A DNA stretch of 64,000 nucleotides from Streptomyces mirabilis (GCF_039503195.1 NZ_JBCJKP010000001.1:7936001-8000000); one strand, 5' to 3'; shown: positions 51,860 to 62,480, counted from the stretch's first letter. The notes: generated by a model not told the origin, from the sequence alone. Numbers and translations: made by a program.

Positions 51860-53095
51860 TCAGCGCGGCGCGGCCGCGTCCGTCTTCCGGCGGTGCCGCT
51901 CCACGTCGTAGAGCTGCCCGAAGTACGGCCCCTCCGCATCGGTGGCGTCGAGAGCGGCCAGGATCTCGTCCCCGCGGGGATCGTCCCGCAGGGCCAACTG
52001 CACGGCCGCGGTCACCCGTACGTCCTCCGTCTCGTCGGTGAGGCACGCCGCGAGCGCGTCCGAGACCTCGGAATCCGCGGGCGCGGAGACCAGCGCGGCG
52101 CAGGCCCCCCGGCGGACCTCGGCCGCCTCGTCCCGGGTGCACGCGAGGACCGTGGCCAGGGCGTCCCGGCGCCCGGCGTCGACTCCGTACCGCAGACCGA
52201 AGACCGCCCACCCCCGGACCCCGCTGTCGGCATGCCGGGCGAGGTCGTGCAGGGGGCGCTCGGCACGGGGATCCAGGGCGCCGGACAGTCCCGCGGTCAG
52301 GGGCCGCAGCACGCGCGGATCCGGTTCGCGCGCGGCCCACGGCAGGAAGAGATCGACCAGCGGGGCGTCGAACGGTGCCTCGTCGCTGTAGTCGAAGAGG
52401 TTGAACAGCCGGAGCACTTCCGCGCCGAAGTACCGCTCCCGCGGGTCCGGCCGGTCCCGCAGTGCGGCGGACATGTCCCACGTGGCGCGATCACGGCGCT
52501 GCTGGAGGACATCCGTCGTCACCCACCAGATCTCGTGGTCGACGTCCGGTTCGGCCAGCGCCCTCGACAGCAGCTCGGCGAACGAGGTCCTGATCCCGTA
52601 CCGGGGCTCCAGCGCCGTCAGGATCGCGCTGTGTCCGTTACGGACCGTCAGGCCCCCCAGCGTCAGCTCCTCGACGCTCACCCCGTGCTCGTCACGAACC
52701 GTCTCGCGCCGCACCGTTCCCGCCGAACCGCTCCTGCGACGCAGCTCGGCCACGGCACCCGTCTCGTGCCAGGACCGGACCAGCGCGAGGGCGTCACGCC
52801 CTTCATGGTCCTTGTGCCACAGCTGCGCCCCATGGTTGATGAGCGCGTTCACGATGTCGGAGGCGCCGCGGTCGACCGCCCGCAGCAGCGGGGTCTGGCC
52901 GTCCACGACCCGGTCCAGCCGGGCGGAGCGCATCAGGACCTCGACCGTGGCCAGGTCGAAGCCGTCCACCGCCAGGCAGAGCGCGGGCGTGCCCCGGTCG
53001 TCGACGGCGTCGGGGTCGCCGCCGGCGTCCAGGAGCGCCGTCACCGCCTTCACGTCGCCACTCCGCACCGCCGCCGTCAGCGACTCCCCGCCCAT
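51860..53095 (-). CDS. Ankyrin repeat plus HEAT-like repeat protein
   Basis: This 411-residue protein starts at ATG 53095. Residues 1-110 form three to four ankyrin repeats (LTAAVRSGDVKAVTALLDAG, then GQTPLLRAVDRGASDIVNAL and GAQLWHKDHEGRDALAL). A middle region (about 115-270) is unassigned. Residues about 275-395 are HEAT-like helices (RPLHDLARHADSGVRGWAVF, ETEDVRVTAAVQLAL). There is no signal peptide. It is probably a protein-binding scaffold, divergent from the P450 gene. Confidence 0.82.
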   Translation of the reverse strand: MGGESLTAAVRSGDVKAVTALLDAGGDPDAVDDRGTPALCLAVDGFDLATVEVLMRSARLDRVVDGQTPLLRAVDRGASDIVNALINHGAQLWHKDHEGRDALALVRSWHETGAVAELRRRSGSAGTVRRETVRDEHGVSVEELTLGGLTVRNGHSAILTALEPRYGIRTSFAELLSRALAEPDVDHEIWWVTTDVLQQRRDRATWDMSAALRDRPDPRERYFGAEVLRLFNLFDYSDEAPFDAPLVDLFLPWAAREPDPRVLRPLTAGLSGALDPRAERPLHDLARHADSGVRGWAVFGLRYGVDAGRRDALATVLACTRDEAAEVRRGACAALVSAPADSEVSDALAACLTDETEDVRVTAAVQLALRDDPRGDEILAALDATDAEGPYFGQLYDVERHRRKTDAAAPR

Positions 53096-53229
53096 ACGCC
53101 CCCGCTTCCCTCACCGAAACCCCGCCCGACGGCACGAGGCCGACGGCACGCGATGCCAACCGCGCCGCCCGACCATCCGCCCGTCGATTTCGGCCCGGCC
53201 ACGGGCAACTTCCGCTCACTCCTGCGCTG

Positions 53230-53260
53230 TTGACACACCGTCCGTCAGGTACCAGGCTAT
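53230..53260 (+). promoter_or_regulatory. Probable promoter of the P450 gene
   Basis: TTGACA at 53230-53235 is a perfect -35 hexamer. A -10 candidate lies in CAGGCTAT (53253-53260) at 17-19 bases. GGGGAG-TG-CTCCCC follows at 53263-53276, near the expected transcript start. Confidence 0.5.
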
Positions 53261-53325
53261 CCGGGGAGTGCTCCCCATTTGTACCCCACCCCCGTGATCG
53301 ACCGGTCCAGAGAGCAGGAGTCCAC

Positions 53326-54540
<1,215 letters not shown>

Positions 54541-54550
54541 CGCGCGGCCG

Positions 54551-55339
54551 TCAGGGGCGGTAGACGGTACCGGGCTTCGCCTTCCCCGGCGCCAGCAGCT
54601 GCGGCACGGTCACGAACACGTACCCCCGCTCCTTGAGCGCGTCGATGATCCCGGGCACCGCGGGCACGGTGCCCGGGTAGAGGTCGTGCAGCAGGATGAT
54701 CCCGTCCCGGCTCGCCTGCTTCAGGACGCGCTGCTGTATGACCTTGGGGTCGAACGTCTTGTAGTCCTTGGCGGTCACGCTCCACAGGACCTCCGAGAGG
54801 CCGAGCTCGCGGCTGATCTTGTGCACGGTGTCGTTGGTCCGCCCCTGTGGCGGGCGCATGAGCGTCGGCCGCTTCCCGGTGAGCTTCTCTATCGCGTCGT
54901 CGGGCTTCTCCAGCTCCTCGCGGATTTCAGCGGGCTTGATCTCCGTCAGGATCCTGTGGTCCCAGGTGTGACTGGCGACCTCGTGTCCCTCGGCGGCCAT
55001 CCGCTTGACGAGTTCCGGGTACTTCTCGATGTGCCGCTTGCCGAGCAGGAAGAAGGTCGCCGGGACCTGCTTCTCCTTGAGGATGTCGAGAAGCTTGGCC
55101 GAGTTCTCGCTCGGCCCGGCGTCGAAGGTGAGCGCGATGCACTTGGCCTGGCGGCAGTCGACGGTCCCGAACGTCGCCGGGGCGCCGGCGGCGGCCTGCG
55201 TGCGGGCGGCGGCCGGCGTGGTGGTGTGGACGGTCGTGCATCCCGTCAGCGGCAGGGCAAGCGAAACGGCCGCCAGAAAGGCGGCCGTCGAACGCAACCA
55301 GGTCCCCGGTCTCTTCATCTTCATGGTCAGCGAAGGCAT
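54551..55339 (-). CDS. Polysaccharide deacetylase (NodB/CE4-like) lipoprotein
   Basis: The chosen start is ATG 55339 (262 residues); ATG 55324 and 55318 are also possible. A lipoprotein signal ends in LTGC. CE4 motif 1 reads TFDAGP rather than TFDDGP, so one metal-ligand Asp is replaced by Ala; motif 2 SHTWDH keeps both His, motif 3 is RPPQGRTND, and the last motif is ILLHD. It would act on peptidoglycan or another N-acetylated glycan at the outer face of the membrane. It converges with the P450, 10 bases apart. Confidence 0.88.
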   Translation of the reverse strand: MPSLTMKMKRPGTWLRSTAAFLAAVSLALPLTGCTTVHTTTPAAARTQAAAGAPATFGTVDCRQAKCIALTFDAGPSENSAKLLDILKEKQVPATFFLLGKRHIEKYPELVKRMAAEGHEVASHTWDHRILTEIKPAEIREELEKPDDAIEKLTGKRPTLMRPPQGRTNDTVHKISRELGLSEVLWSVTAKDYKTFDPKVIQQRVLKQASRDGIILLHDLYPGTVPAVPGIIDALKERGYVFVTVPQLLAPGKAKPGTVYRP

Positions 55340-55356
55340 GCGGAGACTGTACAGCT

Positions 55357-55368
55357 GGTGTATACACC
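55357..55368. promoter_or_regulatory. Perfect 12-bp palindrome upstream of the deacetylase
   Basis: GGTGTATACACC lies 17 bases before the chosen start of the deacetylase, in the promoter/leader region. Such AT-centred palindromes are typical of dimeric repressor sites, for example of GntR/YtrA type. Confidence 0.5.
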
Positions 55369-55414
55369 GCATGCATAGGGGCGCGAAACGTTCGCATTCC
55401 GGAGAAACCCCTGC

Positions 55415-56752
55415 TCAGACGTCCAGAAGCGCCTGTGCCCGTACCGGCAGCCCGCTCTCGAGCGACCGGTTCGCGGCCAGGCCCGTCACCAGCGACCGCG
55501 CTCCGTCCACCGCGTCCGCCGCCCGCCCGACCGGATCGGCCCCGTCCGTCCGCTCCCCGAACAGATCGGCCAGCATGCGGACGTCCCCGCCGCCGTGGCC
55601 CCCCTCGCCCGTCGGCACCTTCACCTCCTGCGGCGGCTCCCAGAAGCGGCGCAGCAGCAACTCCGTGCGCCCGGCCTCGTCACCGACCGCCGCGCCGTGC
55701 ATCACCGGGCCCGAGGTCCGCGTCCGCACCGGGGGCCGCGACCACGTGGACTCCTCCACGAGGAGTTCGAGCCGCCCCTCGCTGCCGTTGAAGCACACCC
55801 GGTAGCCCTCCCAGGGCGCGTACGCGGTCAGGTGGTACGTGAGGGTGGCGCCGGACGCGTACCGGACCAGGACCGCCATGTCGTCCTCGATGGTCACGCC
55901 GGGCCCGAACACGTTCTGGTCCCGGTGATAGCCGTCCTCGTGCTCGGCGTCGAGATACAGCGCGCGCAGTGCCGGTGAGTCCGCCAGATGTACGGCGAAG
56001 GGGTCGTCCCGCGCCGCCGGGGAACCGTGGGCCCGGGTGTACGGGCGGGCGAGTCCGCGGCGCCCGCCCGCCGTGTCGCCGTAGAAGAAGAGGCCGCCCT
56101 GCGCGTAGACGGTTTCGGGGCGGGTGCCCAGCCACCAGTTGACCAGGTCGAAGTGGTGGGTCGACTTGTGGACCAGCAGGCCGCCGGAGTTCGCCTTCTC
56201 GCGGTGCCAGCGGCGGAAGTAGTCGGCGCCGTGCCGCAGGTCGAGCAGCCACTCGAAGTGCACCGAGCCGACCTCGCCGATCCCGCCGGACGCGAGGATC
56301 TCCCGTACGGCCGCATGCACCGGGTTGTAGCGGTAGTTGAAGGCGACGCGGACCTGGCGGCCGGTGCGCCGCCGGGCGTCCAGGATGCGGTGGGCGCGGT
56401 CGGCGTCGGTGGTCATCGGCTTCTCGGTCACCACGTCGCAGCCCGCCTCCAGGGCGCGCACGATGTACGCGTCGTGGGTGCGGTCCACGGTGCACACCAC
56501 GACCAGGTCCACGCGCTCGCGGCGCAGCATCAGGTCGAAGTCCTCGGCCGCGTACGCCGGTACGGGCGCCCGGCCGGGGTGGGCCGCCGCGATCCACTCG
56601 TGGTGCACCGCCATGCGGTGGGCGTTCACGTCGCAGAGGCCGACGAGGTCGACACGGTCGGCGTGCGGGCCGGTCAGCGCCTCGGTGTAGAGCTGGGCGC
56701 GGGCGCCGAGGCCCACCACGGCGGCGCGGCGGCGTGGGGAGGCGGGGGTCAT
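55415..56752 (-). CDS. Gfo/Idh/MocA-family oxidoreductase
   Basis: This 445-residue protein starts at ATG 56752. An N-terminal Rossmann NAD(P)-binding fold (AAVVGLGARAQLYTEAL, about 8-24), the EKP motif (TEKPMTTDADRAHRIL, about 112) and a C-terminal alpha/beta domain with HKSTHHFDLVNWWLG (about 188-203) define the family. It probably interconverts an alcohol and ketone on a sugar or uronate. It diverges from the sugar ABC transporter across a LacI-type site and is likely part of the same pathway. Confidence 0.92.
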   Translation of the reverse strand: MTPASPRRRAAVVGLGARAQLYTEALTGPHADRVDLVGLCDVNAHRMAVHHEWIAAAHPGRAPVPAYAAEDFDLMLRRERVDLVVVCTVDRTHDAYIVRALEAGCDVVTEKPMTTDADRAHRILDARRRTGRQVRVAFNYRYNPVHAAVREILASGGIGEVGSVHFEWLLDLRHGADYFRRWHREKANSGGLLVHKSTHHFDLVNWWLGTRPETVYAQGGLFFYGDTAGGRRGLARPYTRAHGSPAARDDPFAVHLADSPALRALYLDAEHEDGYHRDQNVFGPGVTIEDDMAVLVRYASGATLTYHLTAYAPWEGYRVCFNGSEGRLELLVEESTWSRPPVRTRTSGPVMHGAAVGDEAGRTELLLRRFWEPPQEVKVPTGEGGHGGGDVRMLADLFGERTDGADPVGRAADAVDGARSLVTGLAANRSLESGLPVRAQALLDV

Positions 56753-56841
56753 ACGGTCTCCGTCCGTCCTGGGGATCCGTGCTGCCGATCCGTGTACGGG
56801 TCTTGTAGTGACATCCGCACATTACCTAGGGTCGCTCCAGG

Positions 56842-56855
56842 TGCAAGCGCTTTCT
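56842..56855. promoter_or_regulatory. LacI-family operator
   Basis: TGCAAGCGCTTTCT matches the LacI/GalR-type consensus TGNAANCGNTTNCA at all but the last position, with the palindromic core AAGCGCTT at 56845-56852. It lies between the oxidoreductase and the transporter genes, 22 bases before ATG 56878, placed to repress one or both. No LacI gene is in the window. Confidence 0.65.
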
Positions 56856-56877
56856 GAATGGGAGGGATGACTCACTC

Positions 56878-58164
56878 ATGCCCGGTGACAGGACAATGAA
56901 GTCCCGTACCGCAGCTGTCGTTCTCGCGTTCTGCGCGACGCTGGCGGCGGGCTGCTCGGGCTCGGGAGGATCGAGCGGCACGGGCGGGAAGGTCGTGCTC
57001 CGCTACACCTGGTGGGGCAACCCCGACCGGGCGGCCAGAACCGAACAGGCCGTCTCGCTCTTCGAGAAGAAGCACCCGGGGATCCAGGTCCAGACCTCGT
57101 TCGCGGGATACGACGCCTACAAGCAGAAGCTCGCCACCCAGGCGGCCGGCGGCGACGCCCCCGACGTGATGCAGCTCGACTACCGGATGATCGACCAGTA
57201 CGCGTCCGGCGGTGTGCTCCTCGACCTCGGTAAGCGGACGGCGCTGCGCACCGACGACATCGACGCGGGGCTGCTGGCCACCGGAGTCGTGGACGGCAAG
57301 CAGTACGCCGTCCCGCAGGGCCGCGGCACCGAGACCGTGGTCTACGACGCGAAGCAGTGGAAGGCGGCCGGGGTCGCTCCGCCCGCCCAGGGCTGGACCT
57401 GGGACGAGTGGGCCGACGCCATGCGCGCGCTCACGAAGAAGTCCCACAAGCCCGGCGCCACCGACCCGGGGCAGAGCGAGGACGCCTTCGAGGTGTGGCT
57501 GCGCGGCCGGGGCAAGGCCCTCTACACCAAGGACCGGCGGCTCGGCTTCACCGCCGACGACCTGGCCCGCTGGTGGACCTTCACCGACGGACTGCGGCGC
57601 GCGGGAGCGGTCTCGCCGGCCGAACAGACCACCCAGCTCGACGGCTCGGTCGAGAACACCCCGCTCGGCCGCGGCAAGGCCGTCTCCGACTTCAACTGGG
57701 ACGCCCCCTCCAGCGGTTATCTCGCGCTCGTCCCGGGCGGCCCGACCCTCGCGCCCATGCCCTCGGGCGCGGACGGCACCCCGGGCCAGTACTTCAAGCC
57801 GTCCATGTTCATGGGCGCCGCCGCCGACACCGGGCACCCCGACCAGGCCGCCCAGCTCATCGACTTCATGCTCAACGACCCGGAGGCCGCCGCCATCCTC
57901 GGCGCCACCCGCGGCATCCCGGTCAACGAGTCGATCCGCCAGGACCTCACCCCGGACCTCAAGGACTTCGACAAGACCGTCGCGGACTTCCAGAGCTCAC
58001 TGGAAGGCAGCCTCAACGCCCCACCACAGGCCCCGCCCTCCGGCGACAACGCGCTCCAGACCACCTTCCAGCGCGACTACGACCAGGTCTCCTTCGAGCG
58101 GATGTCGCCCCGCGAGGCGGCCAGGAACTACGTCACCGAGGCGAAGGCGGAGCTGCGGTCATGA
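56878..58164 (+). CDS. Sugar ABC transporter substrate-binding lipoprotein
   Basis: This 428-residue protein starts at ATG 56878 after GGGAGGGA. The signal peptide ends in the lipobox LAAGC (near residue 26). YTWWGNPDRAARTEQAVSLF and PDVMQLDYRMIDQYA are typical of family 1 carbohydrate-binding proteins. It captures an oligosaccharide outside the membrane and delivers it to the two permeases encoded next. The stop overlaps the next ATG (ATGA). No ATPase gene is present, as is usual where a shared MsiK ATPase serves many sugar transporters. Confidence 0.92.
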   Translation: MPGDRTMKSRTAAVVLAFCATLAAGCSGSGGSSGTGGKVVLRYTWWGNPDRAARTEQAVSLFEKKHPGIQVQTSFAGYDAYKQKLATQAAGGDAPDVMQLDYRMIDQYASGGVLLDLGKRTALRTDDIDAGLLATGVVDGKQYAVPQGRGTETVVYDAKQWKAAGVAPPAQGWTWDEWADAMRALTKKSHKPGATDPGQSEDAFEVWLRGRGKALYTKDRRLGFTADDLARWWTFTDGLRRAGAVSPAEQTTQLDGSVENTPLGRGKAVSDFNWDAPSSGYLALVPGGPTLAPMPSGADGTPGQYFKPSMFMGAAADTGHPDQAAQLIDFMLNDPEAAAILGATRGIPVNESIRQDLTPDLKDFDKTVADFQSSLEGSLNAPPQAPPSGDNALQTTFQRDYDQVSFERMSPREAARNYVTEAKAELRS

Positions 58165-59096
58165 CCACCACCGACCTCCCCGCCGGCCGGGCGCGCACCC
58201 GGACCGCCAGCTCCAAGCGGCCGAAGCGCCAACGCGAGGGCGCCGCCTGGGTGTTCCTCTCACCCTGGGTCCTGGGCGCCGCCGTCCTCACGCTCCTCCC
58301 GATGGCGGTCTCGCTCTACCTCTCCTTCACCGACTACGACCTGTTCAACGCCCCGCACTGGGTGGGCCTGCGCAACTACACCCAGATGTTCACCGAGGAC
58401 CCGCGCTACTGGCGCTCGGTCGGCACGACACTCACGTACGTCGTCATCGCGGTACCGCTGCAACTGGGGCTCGCCCTCGTCGTCGCGCTCGCCCTGAAGA
58501 ACATGAAGCGCGGCAAGGGCTTCTACCGCTCCGCCTTCTACGCGCCCTCCCTGCTCGGCGCCTCCATGTCCGTGGCCCTGGTGTGGCGGGCGATCTTCAA
58601 CGACGGCGGCACGGTCGACCACCTCCTCGGCACCGGCGGCTGGGTCAACCGGCCCGGCTGGGCACTGCTCGCCGTCGCCCTGCTCACCGTGTGGCAGTTC
58701 GGCGCCCCGATGGTGATCTTCCTGGCCGGACTCCAGCAGATCCCGGGCGAGCTGTACGAGGCGGCCCAGGTCGACGGCGCCTCCCGATGGCGCCAGTTCC
58801 TCTCCATCACCGTGCCGATGCTCTCCCCGGTGATCTTCTTCAACCTGGTGCTCCAGACCATCCAGGCCTTCCAGGTCTTCACCCCCGCCTTCGCCGTCAG
58901 CGCGGGCAAGGGCGGCCCGGCCGACTCGACGCTCTTCTACACCCTCTACCTCTACGACCGCGGCTTCGTCGCCTCCCACATGGGCTACGCCTCCGCGATG
59001 GCCTGGGTGCTGCTCCTGGTCATCGGCGCCGTCACCGCCGTCCTGTTCCGCACCTCGCGCTCCTGGGTCTTCTACGCGTCCGAGGGGGACCGATGA
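58161..59096 (+). CDS. Sugar ABC transporter permease (MalF-like)
   Basis: This 311-residue protein starts at ATG 58161 in an ATGA overlap. After a basic leader there are six membrane helices (first AWVFLSPWVLGAAVLTLL). The EAA loop GELYEAAQVDGASRWRQFLS (about 195-215) contacts the ATPase. It forms the transport channel with the next gene product. Confidence 0.93.
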   Translation: MTTTDLPAGRARTRTASSKRPKRQREGAAWVFLSPWVLGAAVLTLLPMAVSLYLSFTDYDLFNAPHWVGLRNYTQMFTEDPRYWRSVGTTLTYVVIAVPLQLGLALVVALALKNMKRGKGFYRSAFYAPSLLGASMSVALVWRAIFNDGGTVDHLLGTGGWVNRPGWALLAVALLTVWQFGAPMVIFLAGLQQIPGELYEAAQVDGASRWRQFLSITVPMLSPVIFFNLVLQTIQAFQVFTPAFAVSAGKGGPADSTLFYTLYLYDRGFVASHMGYASAMAWVLLLVIGAVTAVLFRTSRSWVFYASEGDR

Positions 59097-59992
59097 CCAC
59101 GCAGACACGTACACCGACGCGTACGCCGGTGAGCACGTCGACCGCCGGCGCCCGCGAGCCGATCGCCTGGCGGCGCTTCGCCCTGCACGCCGGCTGCCTG
59201 GCCGCGCTGCTGGTCATGCTCTACCCGCTGGCCTGGCTGCTCGCGACCTCGCTCAAGCCCGCGAACGAGGTCATCGCCAGCCTCAACCTGCTGCCCAGCC
59301 ACCTGGAGTGGTCCAACTACACCACCGCCCTCGACGGCGTGAACGACGTCTCCGTGTGGCGGCTGCTCGGCAACTCCCTGCTCATCGCGGGCGGCGCGGT
59401 CCTCGGCAACGTCCTGTCCTGCTCGCTCGCCGCCTACGCCTTCGCCCGGCTGCGGTTCCGCTTCCGCGGCCCGCTGTTCGCGTTCATGATCGCCACGATC
59501 ATGCTGCCGCACCACGCCGTGCTGATCCCGCAGTACATCATCTTCAACAAGCTCGGCATGGTGAACACCTACTGGCCGCTGATCCTGCCGAAGTTCCTCG
59601 CCACCGAGGCGTTCTTCGTCTTCCTCATCGTGCAGTTCATGCGGGGGCTGCCGCGTGAACTGGAGGAGGCGGCGCGGATCGACGGCTGCGGGCCCTTCCG
59701 GAGCTTCTTCCTGGTCGTCCTCCCGCTCACCCGCCCCGCCCTGATCACCACTGCGATCTTCACCTTCATCTGGACCTGGAACGACTTCTTCACCCAGCTC
59801 ATCTACCTCTTCTCGCCCGAGAAGTTCACGCTGACGCTGGCCCTCAGGTCGTTCGTCGACGCCTCCAGCCAGTCGGCCTTCGGCCCGATGTTCGCGATGT
59901 CCGTCATCGCGCTGCTCCCGATCGTGCTGTTCTTCCTCGCCTTCCAGCGGTTCCTGGTCGAGGGCATGGCGAACTCGGGGATCAAGGGATGA
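59093..59992 (+). CDS. Sugar ABC transporter permease (MalG-like)
   Basis: This 299-residue protein starts at ATG 59093 in an ATGA overlap. Six helices are predicted, with LYPLAWLLATSLKPANEV near the N-terminus and the EAA loop RELEEAARIDGCGPFRSFF (about 187-205). It pairs with the preceding permease. Confidence 0.93.
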   Translation: MTTQTRTPTRTPVSTSTAGAREPIAWRRFALHAGCLAALLVMLYPLAWLLATSLKPANEVIASLNLLPSHLEWSNYTTALDGVNDVSVWRLLGNSLLIAGGAVLGNVLSCSLAAYAFARLRFRFRGPLFAFMIATIMLPHHAVLIPQYIIFNKLGMVNTYWPLILPKFLATEAFFVFLIVQFMRGLPRELEEAARIDGCGPFRSFFLVVLPLTRPALITTAIFTFIWTWNDFFTQLIYLFSPEKFTLTLALRSFVDASSQSAFGPMFAMSVIALLPIVLFFLAFQRFLVEGMANSGIKG

Positions 59993-60678
59993 GCGCCGAC
60001 CGCGCGGCCCGGGAGCCGGGCGAGATCTTCGGCCCGCGCATGACGCTGTTCGCCGACGTACTGCTGGTGGGGCTGGTCACCGCGGTCGCCTGTCTGCCGC
60101 TGGTGACCCTCCCCGCCGCGCTGTCGACCTCATGCGCGCTGCTGCGCGCCACCGGCGCGGGCGAACCGGCCACCGCACGGCGGTACGTGGCCCTGCTGCA
60201 CGAACGGCCGTGGGCGGCGGACCTGGCGGCCGGGCTGGTCTGGATCGCGGGCGCGGGGCTGCTCGTGGCGGACCTCGCGCTCGCGGGCGCGGGGCTGCCG
60301 GGCGCGCCGGTCTTCGCGGTCGTCGCCGCCGCGATCGGCGCGTACGCCGCCGTGGTCGCCCTGCGGGCCTGCGCGCGCCCCGAGTCCCGCACCGACTGGC
60401 GGGCCGCCGTGCGGGGCGCGGCGGGCGACTCGGTCCGAGACGCGGGCGGCAGCGCGCTGGCGCTGCTCGCCCTGGTGGCGGCCGTACTGTGCGCGTGGAT
60501 GCTGGTACCGCTGGCGTTCCTGGTGCCGGGCCCCCTGGCGATGGCGCTCACCGCGATCGACGTACGGGACCACGCGAACGCAAGAGTCCCCTCCGCGAAG
60601 GACCCCTCAGTGAAAGACCCCACCCTCGACCACAGCGACGTGGAAGACCAGCGCGACCCCTCTCAGGAGCCCCAGTGA
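59989..60678 (+). CDS. DUF624/YesL-like membrane protein
   Basis: This 229-residue protein starts at ATG 59989 in an ATGA overlap. It has about five hydrophobic helices (LLVGLVTAVACLPLVTLPAA at the start) and a hydrophilic C-terminal tail of about 35 residues. YesL-family (DUF624) proteins commonly accompany polysaccharide ABC transporters and lyases, as here. The exact role is unknown. Family assignment is by context and pattern. Confidence 0.75.
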   Translation: MSADRAAREPGEIFGPRMTLFADVLLVGLVTAVACLPLVTLPAALSTSCALLRATGAGEPATARRYVALLHERPWAADLAAGLVWIAGAGLLVADLALAGAGLPGAPVFAVVAAAIGAYAAVVALRACARPESRTDWRAAVRGAAGDSVRDAGGSALALLALVAAVLCAWMLVPLAFLVPGPLAMALTAIDVRDHANARVPSAKDPSVKDPTLDHSDVEDQRDPSQEPQ

Positions 60679-62438
60679 CAGCCCGCAAGACCTTCCTCGC
60701 CGCGCTCGCCGACACCGGTGTCCCCCTCGACACCGCGTTCGTCGAGTTGCTCACCGCGACCGCCGAGACCAGCGCCAAGGCCGTCCTCGACGGGTACGGC
60801 GCCGACCTCGTCGAACTCCGTGACGGCGGCGAGGCCCGCGCGGCCACCCGTTCGCTGCGCACCCTCGTCTCGGTGTACGTGCACGAGGGCTCGGCGTACC
60901 ACCACTCCGCCGCGCTCCTGGGTCCCGCCGCCGAACTCGCCGACGCGCTCGCCGAGGAGCAGTACGACAACGGGCTGTGGGAGCACGGGGCGGACGGCAA
61001 CCCGGCGGACACCGCCTTCTCGATCGTCGACCTCAGCCTGATCCACCACCTGCTGGAGGAGGACGCCCACGAGCCGACCACCGGACTGCGGGCGACGATC
61101 GAGCGGATCCTGCGCCTGGCGGGCCCCTCCCTCGCCACCGGTGGCGTCCACACCGCCAACCACCGCTGGCTGGTCTGCGCGGCCCTCGCCCGCATCCACG
61201 CCCGCTGGCCCGACCCCGCCTACCCCGAGCGCATCGAGACCTGGCTCGCCGAGGGCATCGACCAGCTGCCCGGCGGCGAGTACAGCGAACGCAGCCCCAA
61301 CTACTCGGCCGCGGTGACCAATCCGGCGCTGCTCGTACTGGCCCGCCACTACGGACGTAGGGACCTCTACGCGAACGTACGCGACAACCTGGCCGCCAAC
61401 CTGTACGTCATCGAGCCCAACGGCGAGGTGGAGACGGTCCATTCGCGCCGCCAGGACCAGACGAGGGTCCGCCACCTGCCCGAGTTCTGGCTCCAGTACC
61501 GGGAGATGGCGCTGCGCGACGGAGACGGACGCTTCGCGGCGGTGGCCGCGCTGCTCCAGGAGCGCGGCACCGACCAGACCTTCGGCGAGACCCCCATCGG
61601 CGAGCGCCTCGCCCAGGTACTGGACCGGCCGGAGCTGGCCGCCCCGCTGCCCGAAGTGACCTCCCTGCCCGACGACTTCGAGCACCACGACGACAGCTGC
61701 CGCCTCGTCCGGGTCCGCCGCGGCACGCACACGGCGAGCGTCTTCGGCGGAACCGACTTCCCGGAACTGCACGCCATCTCGTCCGGCCTGTCCACCAACC
61801 CGACCTTCTTCAAGATGCGCAAGGGCGCGGCGATCCTCGACTCGCTCCGGCTGGCCCCGCGGTTCTTCGCGCTCGGCCACTTCCGGGCGGAGGGACTGGA
61901 GCGCACGGACGACGGCTGGCGGCTGCACGCCGAGGTCCGCGGCGCCTTCCACCACCCGCTGCCCCCCGAGCACCGCCGCCCCGACGGCGCCTACCCCCTC
62001 ACCGACGACAGCCGCTTCTGGTCCGCGATGGACTTCCCGCACCGCCCGAAGGAATACCGCACACTCCGCACCGAAGTCCTGGTCCGTGAGGTCGGCGGCG
62101 GAGGCTGGGACATCTCCTTCGACCTCTCGGGCGAGGGCTGCGCGAGCCCGCTCGCCCTCGAACTCTGCTTCCGCCCCGGCGGCACCCTGACCGGGGACGG
62201 CCTCGAACCCGTCCCCGGCTCCCCGGACACCTTCCAGCTCGTCTCCGGCGAGGCCACCTACACCGTCGGCACCGACCACATCACCTTCGGCCCCGGCAAC
62301 GGCAAGGGCGGCCGCCGGCCCGCGGTGGTGGACCCGGGCGAACGCTACGCCTGGCTGAACGGCTCCCTGACCCCGGACGGGGTACGGGTGCTGATCACGG
62401 GGCGCTCACCGCTGACGTACCGGTTGACGCTGAGGTGA
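60675..62438 (+). CDS. Heparinase II/III-like polysaccharide lyase-type protein
   Basis: This 587-residue protein starts at GTG 60675 in a GTGA overlap. Residues 1-300 look like an alpha/alpha toroid (NHRWLVCAALARIHARWPD, then GEYSERSPNYSAAVTNPALL), and 330-585 form a beta domain (SVFGGTDFPELHAIS). This is the two-part build of heparinase-type lyases. It lacks a signal peptide, so it probably acts in the cytoplasm on imported uronate-containing oligosaccharide. It ends the transporter operon. Confidence 0.65.
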   Translation: MTARKTFLAALADTGVPLDTAFVELLTATAETSAKAVLDGYGADLVELRDGGEARAATRSLRTLVSVYVHEGSAYHHSAALLGPAAELADALAEEQYDNGLWEHGADGNPADTAFSIVDLSLIHHLLEEDAHEPTTGLRATIERILRLAGPSLATGGVHTANHRWLVCAALARIHARWPDPAYPERIETWLAEGIDQLPGGEYSERSPNYSAAVTNPALLVLARHYGRRDLYANVRDNLAANLYVIEPNGEVETVHSRRQDQTRVRHLPEFWLQYREMALRDGDGRFAAVAALLQERGTDQTFGETPIGERLAQVLDRPELAAPLPEVTSLPDDFEHHDDSCRLVRVRRGTHTASVFGGTDFPELHAISSGLSTNPTFFKMRKGAAILDSLRLAPRFFALGHFRAEGLERTDDGWRLHAEVRGAFHHPLPPEHRRPDGAYPLTDDSRFWSAMDFPHRPKEYRTLRTEVLVREVGGGGWDISFDLSGEGCASPLALELCFRPGGTLTGDGLEPVPGSPDTFQLVSGEATYTVGTDHITFGPGNGKGGRRPAVVDPGERYAWLNGSLTPDGVRVLITGRSPLTYRLTLR

Positions 62439-62480
62439 CGCTCGGGAAGCACCCTGGCCCCGCGATCGGGGAGCGAGGGA

